From contig CANGDZ010000027.1 in NCBI GenBank assembly GCA_947452785.1, forward strand, positions 1-43,467: 43,467 bases of DNA, given 5' to 3'. Each line of letters begins with the position of its first letter. Position 1 is the first letter of the stretch. The notes beneath the pieces were generated by a model. It saw only the letters and a list, made by a program, of their open reading frames with translations, was not told where the DNA came from and searched no databases. This document shows positions 8,366 through 16,075 of the stretch, piece after piece. The DNA is from Comamonadaceae bacterium (lineage in GTDB: Bacteria; Pseudomonadota; Gammaproteobacteria; Burkholderiales; Burkholderiaceae_C). Both the position numbers and the translations under genes were made by a program.

Positions 8366-8779
8366 TTATGCGGTGCAGCTGTGGCTGCCGTCTGTATTGA
8401 TTAAATGATTGGCCATCTCGGCAAATTTGTTGATCAGTGTGTCGCGCAAGAACGTATCCACCACCTGCTCGGTCAGGGCCTGAGTCATGCACAACATCCA
8501 TTCGTCTCGAACCACCGGGCCCACCGCATAGGGCGCATGCCGCATGCGCAAACGGGGGTGGCCTTTCTTTGCCACATAAAGGCCAGGGCCTCCCAACCAT
8601 CCCGACAAAAACTCGAACAAGCTCGTCTCACTTCCCGTCAAACTCGCTGGGTGCAATTGGCGTACGGTGTATGCCTCTGGCAGTTCATCCATCAACTCAT
8701 AAAACCGATGCACCAGTTTGCGAATGGCGACTTCGCCGCCAAGTTGAACGTAGGGGGTGAGTGAGGTGTTGTTGTTCAT
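8366..8779 (-). CDS. glbO: Group II truncated hemoglobin
   Basis: A 137-residue 2-over-2 globin. YVQLGGEVAIRKLVHRFYELMD is the A/B-helix region with the B10 tyrosine, FEFLSGWLGGPGLYV the CD/E region, HPRLRMRHAPYAV carries the proximal histidine, and RDEWMLCM has the Trp at G8 that defines group II. Such globins bind O2 and NO and are linked to NO or peroxide detoxification or to electron transfer near terminal oxidases. Its ATG overlaps the stop of the FAD oxidoreductase by 4 bp (ATGA). Its place downstream of cytochrome bd genes suggests a function during microaerobic or nitrosative growth. Confidence 0.93.
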   Translation of the reverse strand: MNNNTSLTPYVQLGGEVAIRKLVHRFYELMDELPEAYTVRQLHPASLTGSETSLFEFLSGWLGGPGLYVAKKGHPRLRMRHAPYAVGPVVRDEWMLCMTQALTEQVVDTFLRDTLINKFAEMANHLINTDGSHSCTA

Positions 8780-9906
8780 CGGTATTTTTTAAGGTAAACG
8801 CTTTCGAACCAGCGTTTCGCCCAGTGAAACAAGCGGTTGGGTGGAAGAACGATTTGACGCTTGGCATTTCGAAATACCAGCGTGCCTTGATCAAGCGCGT
8901 CAATGATGCAGATCAGCTCCACTTTGAAAGTGGCCCTGGGCGTTTCGCCGCGCAGACCGGCCAGCAGGTTTTGTGCAGCCGCTTCGGCTTGCAGGTCCGC
9001 CATATGCGCTTGCTTGGGCATCCAATCCGGGCCAGGAAAACTGCCAGAATCACCGACCACATAGACGTTATTTTCACCTTCAACTCGGCACTGGGCATCG
9101 GCCTTGAGCAGGCCACCGGGCGATCTGGCCAAGGTGGTGTGGTCAAACCAGAGATTGCCAGTCATCCCCGGCATAAACAGGATCAAGTCTGCTTTGAACT
9201 CACCACCTTCGGTGACGACTTTGTCCACCTCAAAGCGCTGCAACTTGTGACCCAGGTGCGTTTTGATGCCGCGTTGCGCCATCTGCTCAAGCAAGTGCGC
9301 AACGGCCTTTGCACCCAAGCGGTTGCCTGGCTCGGTCGAGGGGTTGAAAAACACGATTTCAAACCGGTCTCGTCGGCCCTCCCGTTTGAGTTGTTCATCG
9401 ATGCCGAAGAGAAACTCAAACATAGGCCCACCCCGGACCGCAGTGGGTTCATTGGGATTCCCCGCAAACCCCACTGCAATAGTTCCACCCGACATGGTTT
9501 TGACGCGATCACGGATTTTTTCTGCCGCAGCAATGCCTTCGCAAGGCGTAATCGCGTGTTCAATGCCCGGTAATTTTTTGATAAACCGCCCACCAGAGGC
9601 AATGACCAGAGCGTCGTTGTAGACGCTGCCCAGTGAAGTACGAACAATGCGCCCTTTTTCGCTCAAGCCCGTGACTTCTGCAGCGACATGTCGCACATTC
9701 ATTCGTCTGAAAAAATTCTCCAAGGGGATCACAAGTTGCTGTCGCGTGCGCAACCCACTGGGTATCCAGATGATGCCGGGCAAGTAATGCAACTCAGCCA
9801 AAGGCGAAATGAGGGTGATGGAAATGTGGGCGTCACGCTTGCGTAACTCCCGCACTGTTGAAAGTGCACCAAAACCCGAACCAATGATGGTGATATTTTG
9901 GGTCAT
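8776..9906 (-). CDS. FAD/NAD(P)-binding oxidoreductase of the SQR/NDH-2 superfamily
   Basis: A 376-residue flavoprotein. Residues 5-15 (ITIIGSGFGAL) are the FAD Rossmann motif, and VVGDSGSFPGPDWMPKQAHMADLQAE near the C-terminus is the second FAD contact typical of SQR and NDH-2 enzymes. Of the SQR catalytic cysteines only the first (C122) is present; the position after VGFAGN has no cysteine. It is therefore probably not a classical sulfide:quinone oxidoreductase, although it may reduce quinone or another sulfur compound. ATG 9906 was chosen because it overlaps the MBL stop (ATGA); the open frame extends further upstream but runs into the MBL gene. Confidence 0.8.
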   Translation of the reverse strand: MTQNITIIGSGFGALSTVRELRKRDAHISITLISPLAELHYLPGIIWIPSGLRTRQQLVIPLENFFRRMNVRHVAAEVTGLSEKGRIVRTSLGSVYNDALVIASGGRFIKKLPGIEHAITPCEGIAAAEKIRDRVKTMSGGTIAVGFAGNPNEPTAVRGGPMFEFLFGIDEQLKREGRRDRFEIVFFNPSTEPGNRLGAKAVAHLLEQMAQRGIKTHLGHKLQRFEVDKVVTEGGEFKADLILFMPGMTGNLWFDHTTLARSPGGLLKADAQCRVEGENNVYVVGDSGSFPGPDWMPKQAHMADLQAEAAAQNLLAGLRGETPRATFKVELICIIDALDQGTLVFRNAKRQIVLPPNRLFHWAKRWFESVYLKKYR

Positions 9907-10565
9907 ATTCTTTGCCCAGATTCCAGGGGTGTTTCGAGCCGTGTCGAGCCCTGTAGTTGTGCCATAGTGGCCAAAAATTGATCGCGGGAAACACCTGCAA
10001 AGTCGGGGTGCCAACGCCTTTGATCCATGACGGTGCTGACTGTGCGCAATCGATGTGCGTGCCCTGAGAACAACAAGGTTTCGTTGGGCAACTTCCATAA
10101 GCGACCCGTGACGCTTTCCCACAACTGCTCAGGCTTTTCGGCGTAAGGTTGGTGAGGGCAGTCGGTGACGGCCAGCAAGCCACCACAAAAGATTCTGTCG
10201 CGCCAAGCAAAGCTGAGGCAGTTTGACGTGTGGCCTGGGGTGACCCAAACATGAACGGTCTCGCGGCCAAATGGCAATGACTCACCGTCGTAGTGAAACT
10301 TGTGGCCCAGTCCATCACCTTGGACCACCGTTGCACCCAGTTGACGCAATTCCAAAGCGTTGTTCGGATGCAAATGATCATGGTGATGTGTCCGCAAAAT
10401 CCATTTCAAATGGAGGTCACGCTCAGCAAGCAATGCCGAAAGCACGGCCACATCGCGGCTTCGCGGATCGATGAGAACGGCCTCTTTAGCCTGCGCATCA
10501 GCAAGAAGGTAAGTCAACTCGCCAGTGGTTTCATCGTGCAGGATCCGAAAGTACAACTCAGACAC
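9903..10565 (-). CDS. Metallo-beta-lactamase-fold protein, persulfide-dioxygenase-like, with altered metal motif
   Basis: About 220 residues of MBL fold, closest in style to ETHE1/Blh persulfide dioxygenases and glyoxalase II (TYLLADAQAKEAVLIDPRSR at 18-37). The first metal motif is THHHDHLHP (59-67), one residue shorter than the canonical T-H-x-H-x-D-H. H112 in TPGHTSNC is kept, the usual bridging Asp of the GD motif is Gly (FCGGLLAV, G129), and a histidine remains in SGHAHR. Metal content or activity may therefore differ from the family. The start is uncertain: GTG 10565 overlaps the ybgE stop by 8 bp and is preferred; TTG 10586 is the alternative. It is followed by the FAD oxidoreductase with a 4-bp overlap. 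Confidence 0.78.
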   Translation of the reverse strand: MSELYFRILHDETTGELTYLLADAQAKEAVLIDPRSRDVAVLSALLAERDLHLKWILRTHHHDHLHPNNALELRQLGATVVQGDGLGHKFHYDGESLPFGRETVHVWVTPGHTSNCLSFAWRDRIFCGGLLAVTDCPHQPYAEKPEQLWESVTGRLWKLPNETLLFSGHAHRLRTVSTVMDQRRWHPDFAGVSRDQFLATMAQLQGSTRLETPLESGQRI

Positions 10566-10848
10566 CCCAGCGTATCCACGCAGCAAGCATCAAAGCGGTG
10601 CTGCACGACCAGCCAGAAAACAGCAGCTTCCACACAAATGCGCGCGGCACAAAGCCCACGCCGCGTACCAGTCCTGCGCTCATGGCCCAAAAGAGAGCAA
10701 ATGCAAGACTGTGATTCGCGCTCCCATCCTGGCGCGCAAAAACCAAGGGGTAAACGGTGCCAACCAACATGATCACGATCGCGATCAAAAGACTGGGGAC
10801 ATGCACCGCCGAGTGACCTTGTTCAGCGGGGGTTGCCTCCAATGTCAT
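10558..10848 (-). CDS. ybgE: Cyd operon protein of the YbgE family
   Basis: A 96-residue membrane protein with about three hydrophobic helices (residues 18-37, 48-65, 70-92). It contains SAGLVRGVGFVPRAFVWKLLFSGWS, which resembles the conserved VxGVGFxPR block of YbgE-like proteins encoded next to cydAB. The role is unknown; it is thought to accompany assembly or function of cytochrome bd. Its ATG overlaps the cydX stop (ATGA), and its stop overlaps the likely start of the next gene. Confidence 0.75.
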   Translation of the reverse strand: MTLEATPAEQGHSAVHVPSLLIAIVIMLVGTVYPLVFARQDGSANHSLAFALFWAMSAGLVRGVGFVPRAFVWKLLFSGWSCSTALMLAAWIRWGV

Positions 10849-10967
10849 GGCCGAGTTTCATTCTTGCGCGCCTCAGCCCGCGCATCTTCGTTCTCGCCCC
10901 ACATGGCATTCAAAATGGCCAGCAAAACTGCAAAGCCCACGCCCAAAACCCAAGCAAAGTACCACAT
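10845..10967 (-). CDS. cydX: Cytochrome bd oxidase small subunit CydX (40 aa)
   Basis: A 40-codon gene. The product begins MWYFAWVLGVGFAVLLAILN and continues AMWGENEDARAEARKNETRP, the typical CydX layout: MWYFAW start, one transmembrane helix, then a charged tail. CydX is a single-helix subunit needed for stability and activity of cytochrome bd. AAGGA lies 7-8 bases before the ATG at 10965-10967. It sits 82 bp after cydB and overlaps ybgE by 4 bp. Confidence 0.93.
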   Translation of the reverse strand: MWYFAWVLGVGFAVLLAILNAMWGENEDARAEARKNETRP

Positions 10968-11009
10968 GTGAATTCCTTTTTAGCGCGTTGGCTGTTGGGT
11001 CTGTATGGG

Positions 11010-11024
11010 CTCGCCCATGGCGAG
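11010..11024. repeat. Short hairpin between cydB and cydX
   Basis: CTCGCC-CAT-GGCGAG forms a 6-bp stem with a 3-nt loop in the 82-bp gap between the cydB stop and cydX. It has no T-tract. It may stabilise the upstream transcript or tune cydX translation. Confidence 0.4.
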
Positions 11025-11049
11025 TTGTGGATGGAAAACGTTGACAGCA

Positions 11050-12186
11050 TCAATACGCGGCATGCTCATGCTCCTTGATGTAGGCCGCCGTCACCTTGCC
11101 ACGCATGACGCTGTAAGCCCAAGAGGTGTAGAAGATGATGAGCGGCATGAATATCATCGTGGCCCAAAACATGATGCTCAGTGTGAGATGACTGGACACG
11201 CTGTCCCAAACCGTGAGGCTGGCGGCAGGCATGGAGCTTGAAGGCATGATGAACGGGAACATAGACGCGCCTGCAGTACCAATCACACCCACCAAAGACA
11301 ACGAGGAGGCCACGAAGGCGCTCAGTGTCCAGCGCAAGCGAAGTAACAGCACTGCCACCAATGCGCCCACTATGCCAAGGGCCGGCAAGCTCCAGAGCAG
11401 GGGTTGGCGTGCGTAATTGGCCATCCAAGCGCCCGCTTCGCGCACGACCACTTTGGACATGGGGTCAGGCAGTGCATTCGCATTGATCACGGAGGTGATG
11501 CGGTAACCCTCAATGCTCTGCAGCCAAACGCCTGCCGCAGCAAATGCCACCACCATGAGCAGTGCCGCACCGATAGCCGCCTTGATGGTTCGGTCTTGAA
11601 TCAGACCTTCTGTGCGGTGCGCTAAGTAAGCACCCCCCTGCATGGTGATCATGGCGCTGCTCACCACACCTGCGAGCAATGCAAAGGGATTGAGCAATTG
11701 CCAGAAGCTGCCGGTGTAGGTGGAGATTAAATAGGTGTCGAATTGAAACGGCACACCTTGCAGCAAATTGCCAAAGGCCACACCAAAAATCAGTGGTGGC
11801 ACCGAGCCGCCGATGAACAAGCCCCAGTCCCAGGTGCTGCGCCATGCGGCATTGTGGATTTTGCTGCGGTAGTCAAACCCTACGGGCCTGAAAAACAACG
11901 CCCACAACACCACCAGCATGGCCCAGTAAAAGCCGCTGAAGGCCGTGGCATAAACCAGAGGCCAAGCCGCAAAGATGGCGCCGCCACCCGTGATGAACCA
12001 AACTTGGTTGCCGTCCCAGTGGGGACCCACGGTGTTGATGACCACGCGACGTTCCAAGTCATTGCGCCCCACGAAAGGCAGCAAGGTGCCCACGCCCATG
12101 TCGTGTCCGTCCATGATGGCGAAGCCGACCAGCAGCACGCCCACCAGCAGCCACCAGATGATTTTGAGAGTTGAATAATCAAACAT
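11050..12186 (-). CDS. cydB: Cytochrome bd ubiquinol oxidase subunit II
   Basis: A 378-residue polytopic membrane protein. Recognition blocks are FAIMDGHDMGVGTLLPFVGRND, VGPHWDGNQVWFITGGGAIFAAWP and FRPVGFDYRSK, all diagnostic of CydB. It pairs with CydA in the inner membrane to reduce O2 with quinol at high affinity. The length matches the family (about 380). The ATG at 12184-12186 was chosen because the family begins MFDY; an in-frame extension to 12201 overlaps the end of cydA. It starts 12 bp after the cydA stop. Confidence 0.97.
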   Translation of the reverse strand: MFDYSTLKIIWWLLVGVLLVGFAIMDGHDMGVGTLLPFVGRNDLERRVVINTVGPHWDGNQVWFITGGGAIFAAWPLVYATAFSGFYWAMLVVLWALFFRPVGFDYRSKIHNAAWRSTWDWGLFIGGSVPPLIFGVAFGNLLQGVPFQFDTYLISTYTGSFWQLLNPFALLAGVVSSAMITMQGGAYLAHRTEGLIQDRTIKAAIGAALLMVVAFAAAGVWLQSIEGYRITSVINANALPDPMSKVVVREAGAWMANYARQPLLWSLPALGIVGALVAVLLLRLRWTLSAFVASSLSLVGVIGTAGASMFPFIMPSSSMPAASLTVWDSVSSHLTLSIMFWATMIFMPLIIFYTSWAYSVMRGKVTAAYIKEHEHAAY

Positions 12187-12197
12187 CGTGCGTCCTT

Positions 12198-13772
12198 TCA
12201 AGCGTGCGCAGAGGCCGCGTGTTCTGCTGGTTCTTGGTCATAGCGGCCGGTACCCAGACTGCCCGGACCCATGCGTGCGAACTTCACCATCAGGTACATC
12301 TCCACCACCAACAACACGGTGTAAAAGCCAATGAAGCCAGCCAAAGAACCGTACAAACTGTTGACACTCAAGGTGGACACACTCAGGTGGGTGGGGAGCA
12401 CGCCGTAAATCGTCCAAGGCTGACGGCCATACTCGGCCACAAACCAGCCCAACTCACAGGCAATCCAAGGCGCAGGCAGCATCCACAATGCGGTTTTGAG
12501 CAACCACGGCTTTTGCATGCACGCTGACTTCAGCGTGCTCCAGAAGGCCAGGCCAAACAACAGCAACATGGCAAAGCCAAGGCCAACCATGGCTCTGAAA
12601 GCCCAGAACATGGGCGTCACGCGAGGGACGGTGTCATTGACAGCGCGTTCAATGATCTCGGGACTGGCCGTGTTGACATCGACCACATATTTTTTGAGCA
12701 GCAGGCCAAAGCCCAAATCGGCTTTATGGCGTTCAAATACTTGCTTGGCCACCGCATCGTCGCGGTTGGCGCGAAGGGCGTCCAGTGCATTGACCGCCAC
12801 AATGCCGCGCAAAATGCGTTCGCGGTTCTTGTCTTTGATGTCGTGGATGCCCGGAATCTCTTTGCTGATGGAGCGCGTACCGATCAGGCCCATGACCCAC
12901 GGAATTTCTACTTCCCAGTTGTTCTTTTGTTCCGCTTCGTTGATGCTGGCGATCAACGTCAAACCGGCCGGTGCGGGCTTGGTTTCCCACATCGCTTCCA
13001 GTGCGGCCATCTTGGTTTGCTGTGCCTCTCCAACGGTGTAACCGGACTCATCCCCCAACACGATCACGCTCATGACGGAAGCCAGTCCAAAAGCAGCGGC
13101 CACACGGAAGCTGCGTTTGGCGAATTCCACATCGCGCTTTTTGAGCAGATACCAGCTCGAAATCGACAACACAAACATAGCGCCGGTGGCGTACCCGGCA
13201 GACACGGTGTGCACAAATTTAGCCTGCGCATCCGGGTTAAAAACAACCGCCCAAAAATCGGTCATTTCCATGCGCATGGTCAAGTAACTGAACTCCGATC
13301 CCACCGGGTTTTGCATCCAGCCATTGGCAATCAAAATCCACAGTGCCGAGAGGTTGGTGCCCACCGCCATGAGCAGGGTCACCATCAAGTGCTGCGTCTT
13401 GCTGAGCCGGTCCCAGCCAAAAAAGAACAAGCCAATCATGGTTGACTCAAGGAAAAAGGCCATCAAGCCTTCAATCGCCAGCGGCGCCCCGAAAATGTCA
13501 CCCACGTAGTGGGAGTAATACGCCCAATTCGTGCCGAACTGAAACTCCAAGGTGATGCCCGTGGTCACTCCCAGTGCAAAGTTAATGCCGAACAACTTGC
13601 CCCAGAAACGCGTCATGTCTTTCCAGATGACCTTGCCCGTCATCACGTACACGCTCTCCATGATCACCAAAATCCAAACCATGCCGATGGTGAGCGGCAC
13701 AAATAGAAAGTGGTACATCGCAGTGGCCGCGAATTGCAGCCGTGAAAGATCGACCAGTTGTTCTGAAATCAT
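12198..13772 (-). CDS. cydA: Cytochrome bd ubiquinol oxidase subunit I
   Basis: A 524-residue membrane protein carrying hemes b558, b595 and d. MYHFLFVPLTIG (residues 19-30) contains the N-terminal heme ligand histidine, FVHTVSAGYATGAMFVLS another, and the Q-loop end and GRQPW motif (EYGRQPWTIYGVLPT) are conserved. The long hydrophilic region between about residues 250 and 380 fits the long-Q-loop (E. coli-like) subtype, not CioA. It is the main subunit of a quinol oxidase that works at low O2 and tolerates NO, cyanide and sulfide better than heme-copper oxidases. Its ATG overlaps the cydP stop by 4 bp. Confidence 0.97.
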   Translation of the reverse strand: MISEQLVDLSRLQFAATAMYHFLFVPLTIGMVWILVIMESVYVMTGKVIWKDMTRFWGKLFGINFALGVTTGITLEFQFGTNWAYYSHYVGDIFGAPLAIEGLMAFFLESTMIGLFFFGWDRLSKTQHLMVTLLMAVGTNLSALWILIANGWMQNPVGSEFSYLTMRMEMTDFWAVVFNPDAQAKFVHTVSAGYATGAMFVLSISSWYLLKKRDVEFAKRSFRVAAAFGLASVMSVIVLGDESGYTVGEAQQTKMAALEAMWETKPAPAGLTLIASINEAEQKNNWEVEIPWVMGLIGTRSISKEIPGIHDIKDKNRERILRGIVAVNALDALRANRDDAVAKQVFERHKADLGFGLLLKKYVVDVNTASPEIIERAVNDTVPRVTPMFWAFRAMVGLGFAMLLLFGLAFWSTLKSACMQKPWLLKTALWMLPAPWIACELGWFVAEYGRQPWTIYGVLPTHLSVSTLSVNSLYGSLAGFIGFYTVLLVVEMYLMVKFARMGPGSLGTGRYDQEPAEHAASAHA

Positions 13773-13951
13773 TGTTTGCTTTCTTGTGCCTTAGTCGAAA
13801 CGGGTGCCAGAAACTGCGCGGCAACGCTGTTTTCATCCACCGCCACATGCTGCTCACGCACAAAAACCCACCACAGCGCCACGAGGACGGCGAGTTTCAA
13901 AACCAGCACCACGGCCAGTTTCTTCACGAGGGTTTTGTCTGAAAAATTCAT
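13769..13951 (-). CDS. cydP: Cytochrome oxidase putative small subunit CydP
   Basis: A 60-residue protein with one transmembrane helix (residues 12-30, KLAVVLVLKLAVLVALWWVFV) and a short periplasmic tail. MNFSDKTLVKKLAVVLVLKL and ALWWVFVRE match the small CydP subunit described upstream of cydA in beta-proteobacteria. It is the first gene of the operon, so its promoter drives everything down to the alpha/beta hydrolase. It overlaps cydA by 4 bp. Confidence 0.82.
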   Translation of the reverse strand: MNFSDKTLVKKLAVVLVLKLAVLVALWWVFVREQHVAVDENSVAAQFLAPVSTKAQESKQ

Positions 13952-13980
13952 AGCGGCTCATACTTATGCTTCATTACGCA

Positions 13981-13996
13981 TTCAAGAACCGTGCCA
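13981..13996 (-). promoter_or_regulatory. Sigma-54-like -24/-12 promoter for the cyd operon
   Basis: On the minus strand TGGCACG-GTTC-TTGAA fits the consensus TGGCACG-N4-TTGCW with a perfect -24 element and correct spacing. The -12 element has GA in place of GC, which is a departure from the most conserved pair. Transcription would start near 13970, about 19 nt before cydP. The divergent gene encodes a sigma-54 activator, which supports the assignment. Confidence 0.55.
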
Positions 13997-14080
13997 TAAG
14001 CCACCTATGGAAATAGTCAATAAATACAATGGCTTGAGAATATTTTCCGTATTGGAATTCGCTGGCAGCGCCAACGCTGA

Positions 14081-14113
14081 TGCCATTTTTGGCGCACGGT
14101 GACATATTTGGCA
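14081..14113. promoter_or_regulatory. Two tandem dyads, likely enhancer sites for the sigma-54 activator
   Basis: TGCCATTTTTGGCG (14081-14094) and TGACATATTTGGCA (14100-14113) are similar 5-4-5 dyads whose centres are 19 bp apart. They lie about 100-125 bp upstream of the -24/-12 element of cydP and 31-63 bp upstream of the activator gene. This is the usual place for enhancer-binding-protein sites and would also allow autoregulation. Confidence 0.45.
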
Positions 14114-14143
14114 TAAACTAGACGCTTGTCTTGAGGAGTCTGC

Positions 14144-15487
14144 ATGAAGCCACTGCCCGAATTGATGTCCTTTTTGGAAGGACTGAGCGAGCCTCACATC
14201 CTGTTTGACACTGCGTATCGCATATTGGCGGCCAACGCCGCTTACCGTCGCCAGTTCAGTCCTGAACACAGCGTGGTGGGTCGCACTTGTTATGAGGTTT
14301 CACATCACTTCAGCGTGCCGTGCGACCAAGCCGGTGAGTCCTGCCCACTGGCAAGGGCGCGTGAATCCGGCCAGCGAGAACGCGTCGTGCATTTGCACCA
14401 TACCTCCAAGGGTCAGGAGTACGTCAACATTGACCTCTCGCCTTTGTTGAATGCGGCAGGCGAGCAGGCGTACTTCATTGAGAAAATGGCGTCGCTGCCG
14501 GTGGCGCACGGAAAACCCTTGGCGCAGGGCTTGATTGGTCGATCCGCGGCATTTCAGGACATGCTGGCCTTGGTGGCGCGTGTGGCACCCTCCATGGCGA
14601 CCGTGCTTTTATTGGGCGAGTCCGGCACAGGTAAAGAGTTGGTCGCACAGGCCGTCCATGACGCGAGTGCGCGTGCGCACCGACCCTTGGTTGCCGTTGA
14701 CTGTGCCAGCATGCCAGAGAACCTGTTTGAATCGGAGCTGTTCGGTCATGAGCGTGGCGCATTCACCGGTGCCAACGTGGCGCGCGGTGGCTTGGTAGAG
14801 GCGGCCAGTGGGGGGACGCTGTTTCTCGATGAGATTGGCGACATACCGCTGACGATTCAGGTGAAATTACTGCGCTTACTTGAGACCGGTACCTACCGCC
14901 GGGTAGGCAGCACAGATCTGCGTCACGCGGATATTCGCGTAGTTTCTGCCACGCACCGCGATCTGCACCATATGGTGTCGCAAGGCACTTTTAGAGAAGA
15001 TCTGTATTACCGCATCAGCACTTTTCCAATTCATCTGCCACCACTGCGCGAGCGCAGAGATGACATCGCCTTGCTCACGGCCGCTTTACTCATACGACTG
15101 GACCCCAAACGCAAGCTCAGCTTGACGGATGCGGCTCAGGAATTGCTCAAGGTGCAGGCCTTTCCAGGCAACGTCAGGGAGCTGCGCAACTTACTGGAGA
15201 GATCGACCTTGATTTGCGATGGCCAAATATTGGAAGCCTCACACATCCAGCAAGCCTTGCAGTCGAGCATCCAGCGGCGGGCGCCAACCCAAGCCCACAA
15301 TCCCGCAAGGCTAAGGGGGGGCGATGTCTTGGACATAGCGCAACCGATCACTTCAAAACTCAAGGATGCACAAAGGGATGCACTTGCCGTGATAGTTGCA
15401 AATCATCAAGGCAGTCGATCTGAACTGGCCATCAAGCTGGGAATCAGTTCGCGATCGTTGTATCGCAAATTGAAGTTGTTGGAATGA
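14144..15487 (+). CDS. Sigma-54-dependent transcriptional activator with Cys-containing PAS domain
   Basis: A 447-residue enhancer-binding protein. Residues 1-115 form a PAS-like sensor; the AAA+ domain follows with Walker A GESGTGKE (158-165), the sigma-54 contact loop GAFTGA (205-210), Walker B TLFLDEIG (225-232) and an arginine-finger region (REDLYYRIS). A Fis-type helix-turn-helix ends the protein ([20 protein letters not shown]). The PAS part holds C49, C60 and C67 with H54-H55, a spacing that might bind a metal, Fe-S cluster or redox signal; this is inference. It is transcribed divergently from cydPABX and probably controls that operon. GAGGAG lies about 7 bases before the ATG. Confidence 0.9.
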   Translation: MKPLPELMSFLEGLSEPHILFDTAYRILAANAAYRRQFSPEHSVVGRTCYEVSHHFSVPCDQAGESCPLARARESGQRERVVHLHHTSKGQEYVNIDLSPLLNAAGEQAYFIEKMASLPVAHGKPLAQGLIGRSAAFQDMLALVARVAPSMATVLLLGESGTGKELVAQAVHDASARAHRPLVAVDCASMPENLFESELFGHERGAFTGANVARGGLVEAASGGTLFLDEIGDIPLTIQVKLLRLLETGTYRRVGSTDLRHADIRVVSATHRDLHHMVSQGTFREDLYYRISTFPIHLPPLRERRDDIALLTAALLIRLDPKRKLSLTDAAQELLKVQAFPGNVRELRNLLERSTLICDGQILEASHIQQALQSSIQRRAPTQAHNPARLRGGDVLDIAQPITSKLKDAQRDALAVIVANHQGSRSELAIKLGISSRSLYRKLKLLE

Positions 15488-15599
15488 CAGCAATTTTTAC
15501 TCGATCGCGAGATCGGTAGCCCCGCCGCCTGGACCTGGCCCTTGAAAATGGGATGTTCGCCCAGAAATGCAAGTTGAAACACTGGACAAAGAGCCCCAC

Positions 15600-16028
15600 A
15601 TGAAAACGCATCTTGTTTGCCCCCATTGCAACAGCACCAACCGCGTCGACACGGACAAACTGCAGGCTGAGTTGTCTTGCGGCAGTTGTCACAAGGCCTT
15701 GTTTGACAAACATCCATCTTCACTGTCCTCGATTGGCCTGCAAGCTCAAATCGCCAAGAGTGACGTACCTGTGGTGGTGGATTTTTGGGCGCCTTGGTGC
15801 GGGCCTTGCCGTTCCATGGCCCCCGAGTATGAGAAAGCTTGTGCCTTGATCGAGCCCCGTGCACGGTTTACCAAAATCGATACGGAAGCCTATCCAGATG
15901 CTGGCTCACGGCACAATATCCGCAGCATTCCCACCGTGGCCATCTTCAAAGGGGGACAGGAGATTTCCCGCATTTCAGGCGCCCGCTCCGCCTCAGACAT
16001 TGCACAATGGGTCAAACAGTATGTGTAA
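15600..16028 (+). CDS. trxC: Thioredoxin 2 (zinc-binding)
   Basis: A 142-residue cytoplasmic thiol-disulfide reductant. The N-terminal zinc finger has C7-x2-C10 and C27-x2-C30, and the thioredoxin domain carries WCGPC (C67, C70) followed by the cis-proline loop RSIPTVAIF. The combination of zinc finger and WCGPC defines TrxC. ATG 15600 gives the family N-terminus (MKTHLVCPHC), whereas the ATG at 15567 would add 11 residues. It follows the sigma-54 activator by about 110 bp on the same strand. No strong Shine-Dalgarno is visible. Confidence 0.95.
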   Translation: MKTHLVCPHCNSTNRVDTDKLQAELSCGSCHKALFDKHPSSLSSIGLQAQIAKSDVPVVVDFWAPWCGPCRSMAPEYEKACALIEPRARFTKIDTEAYPDAGSRHNIRSIPTVAIFKGGQEISRISGARSASDIAQWVKQYV

Positions 16029-16075
16029 AAGTACGGTTGTTTAAAAACTGTGTCGCAGCATCTAGAACCAACTCC

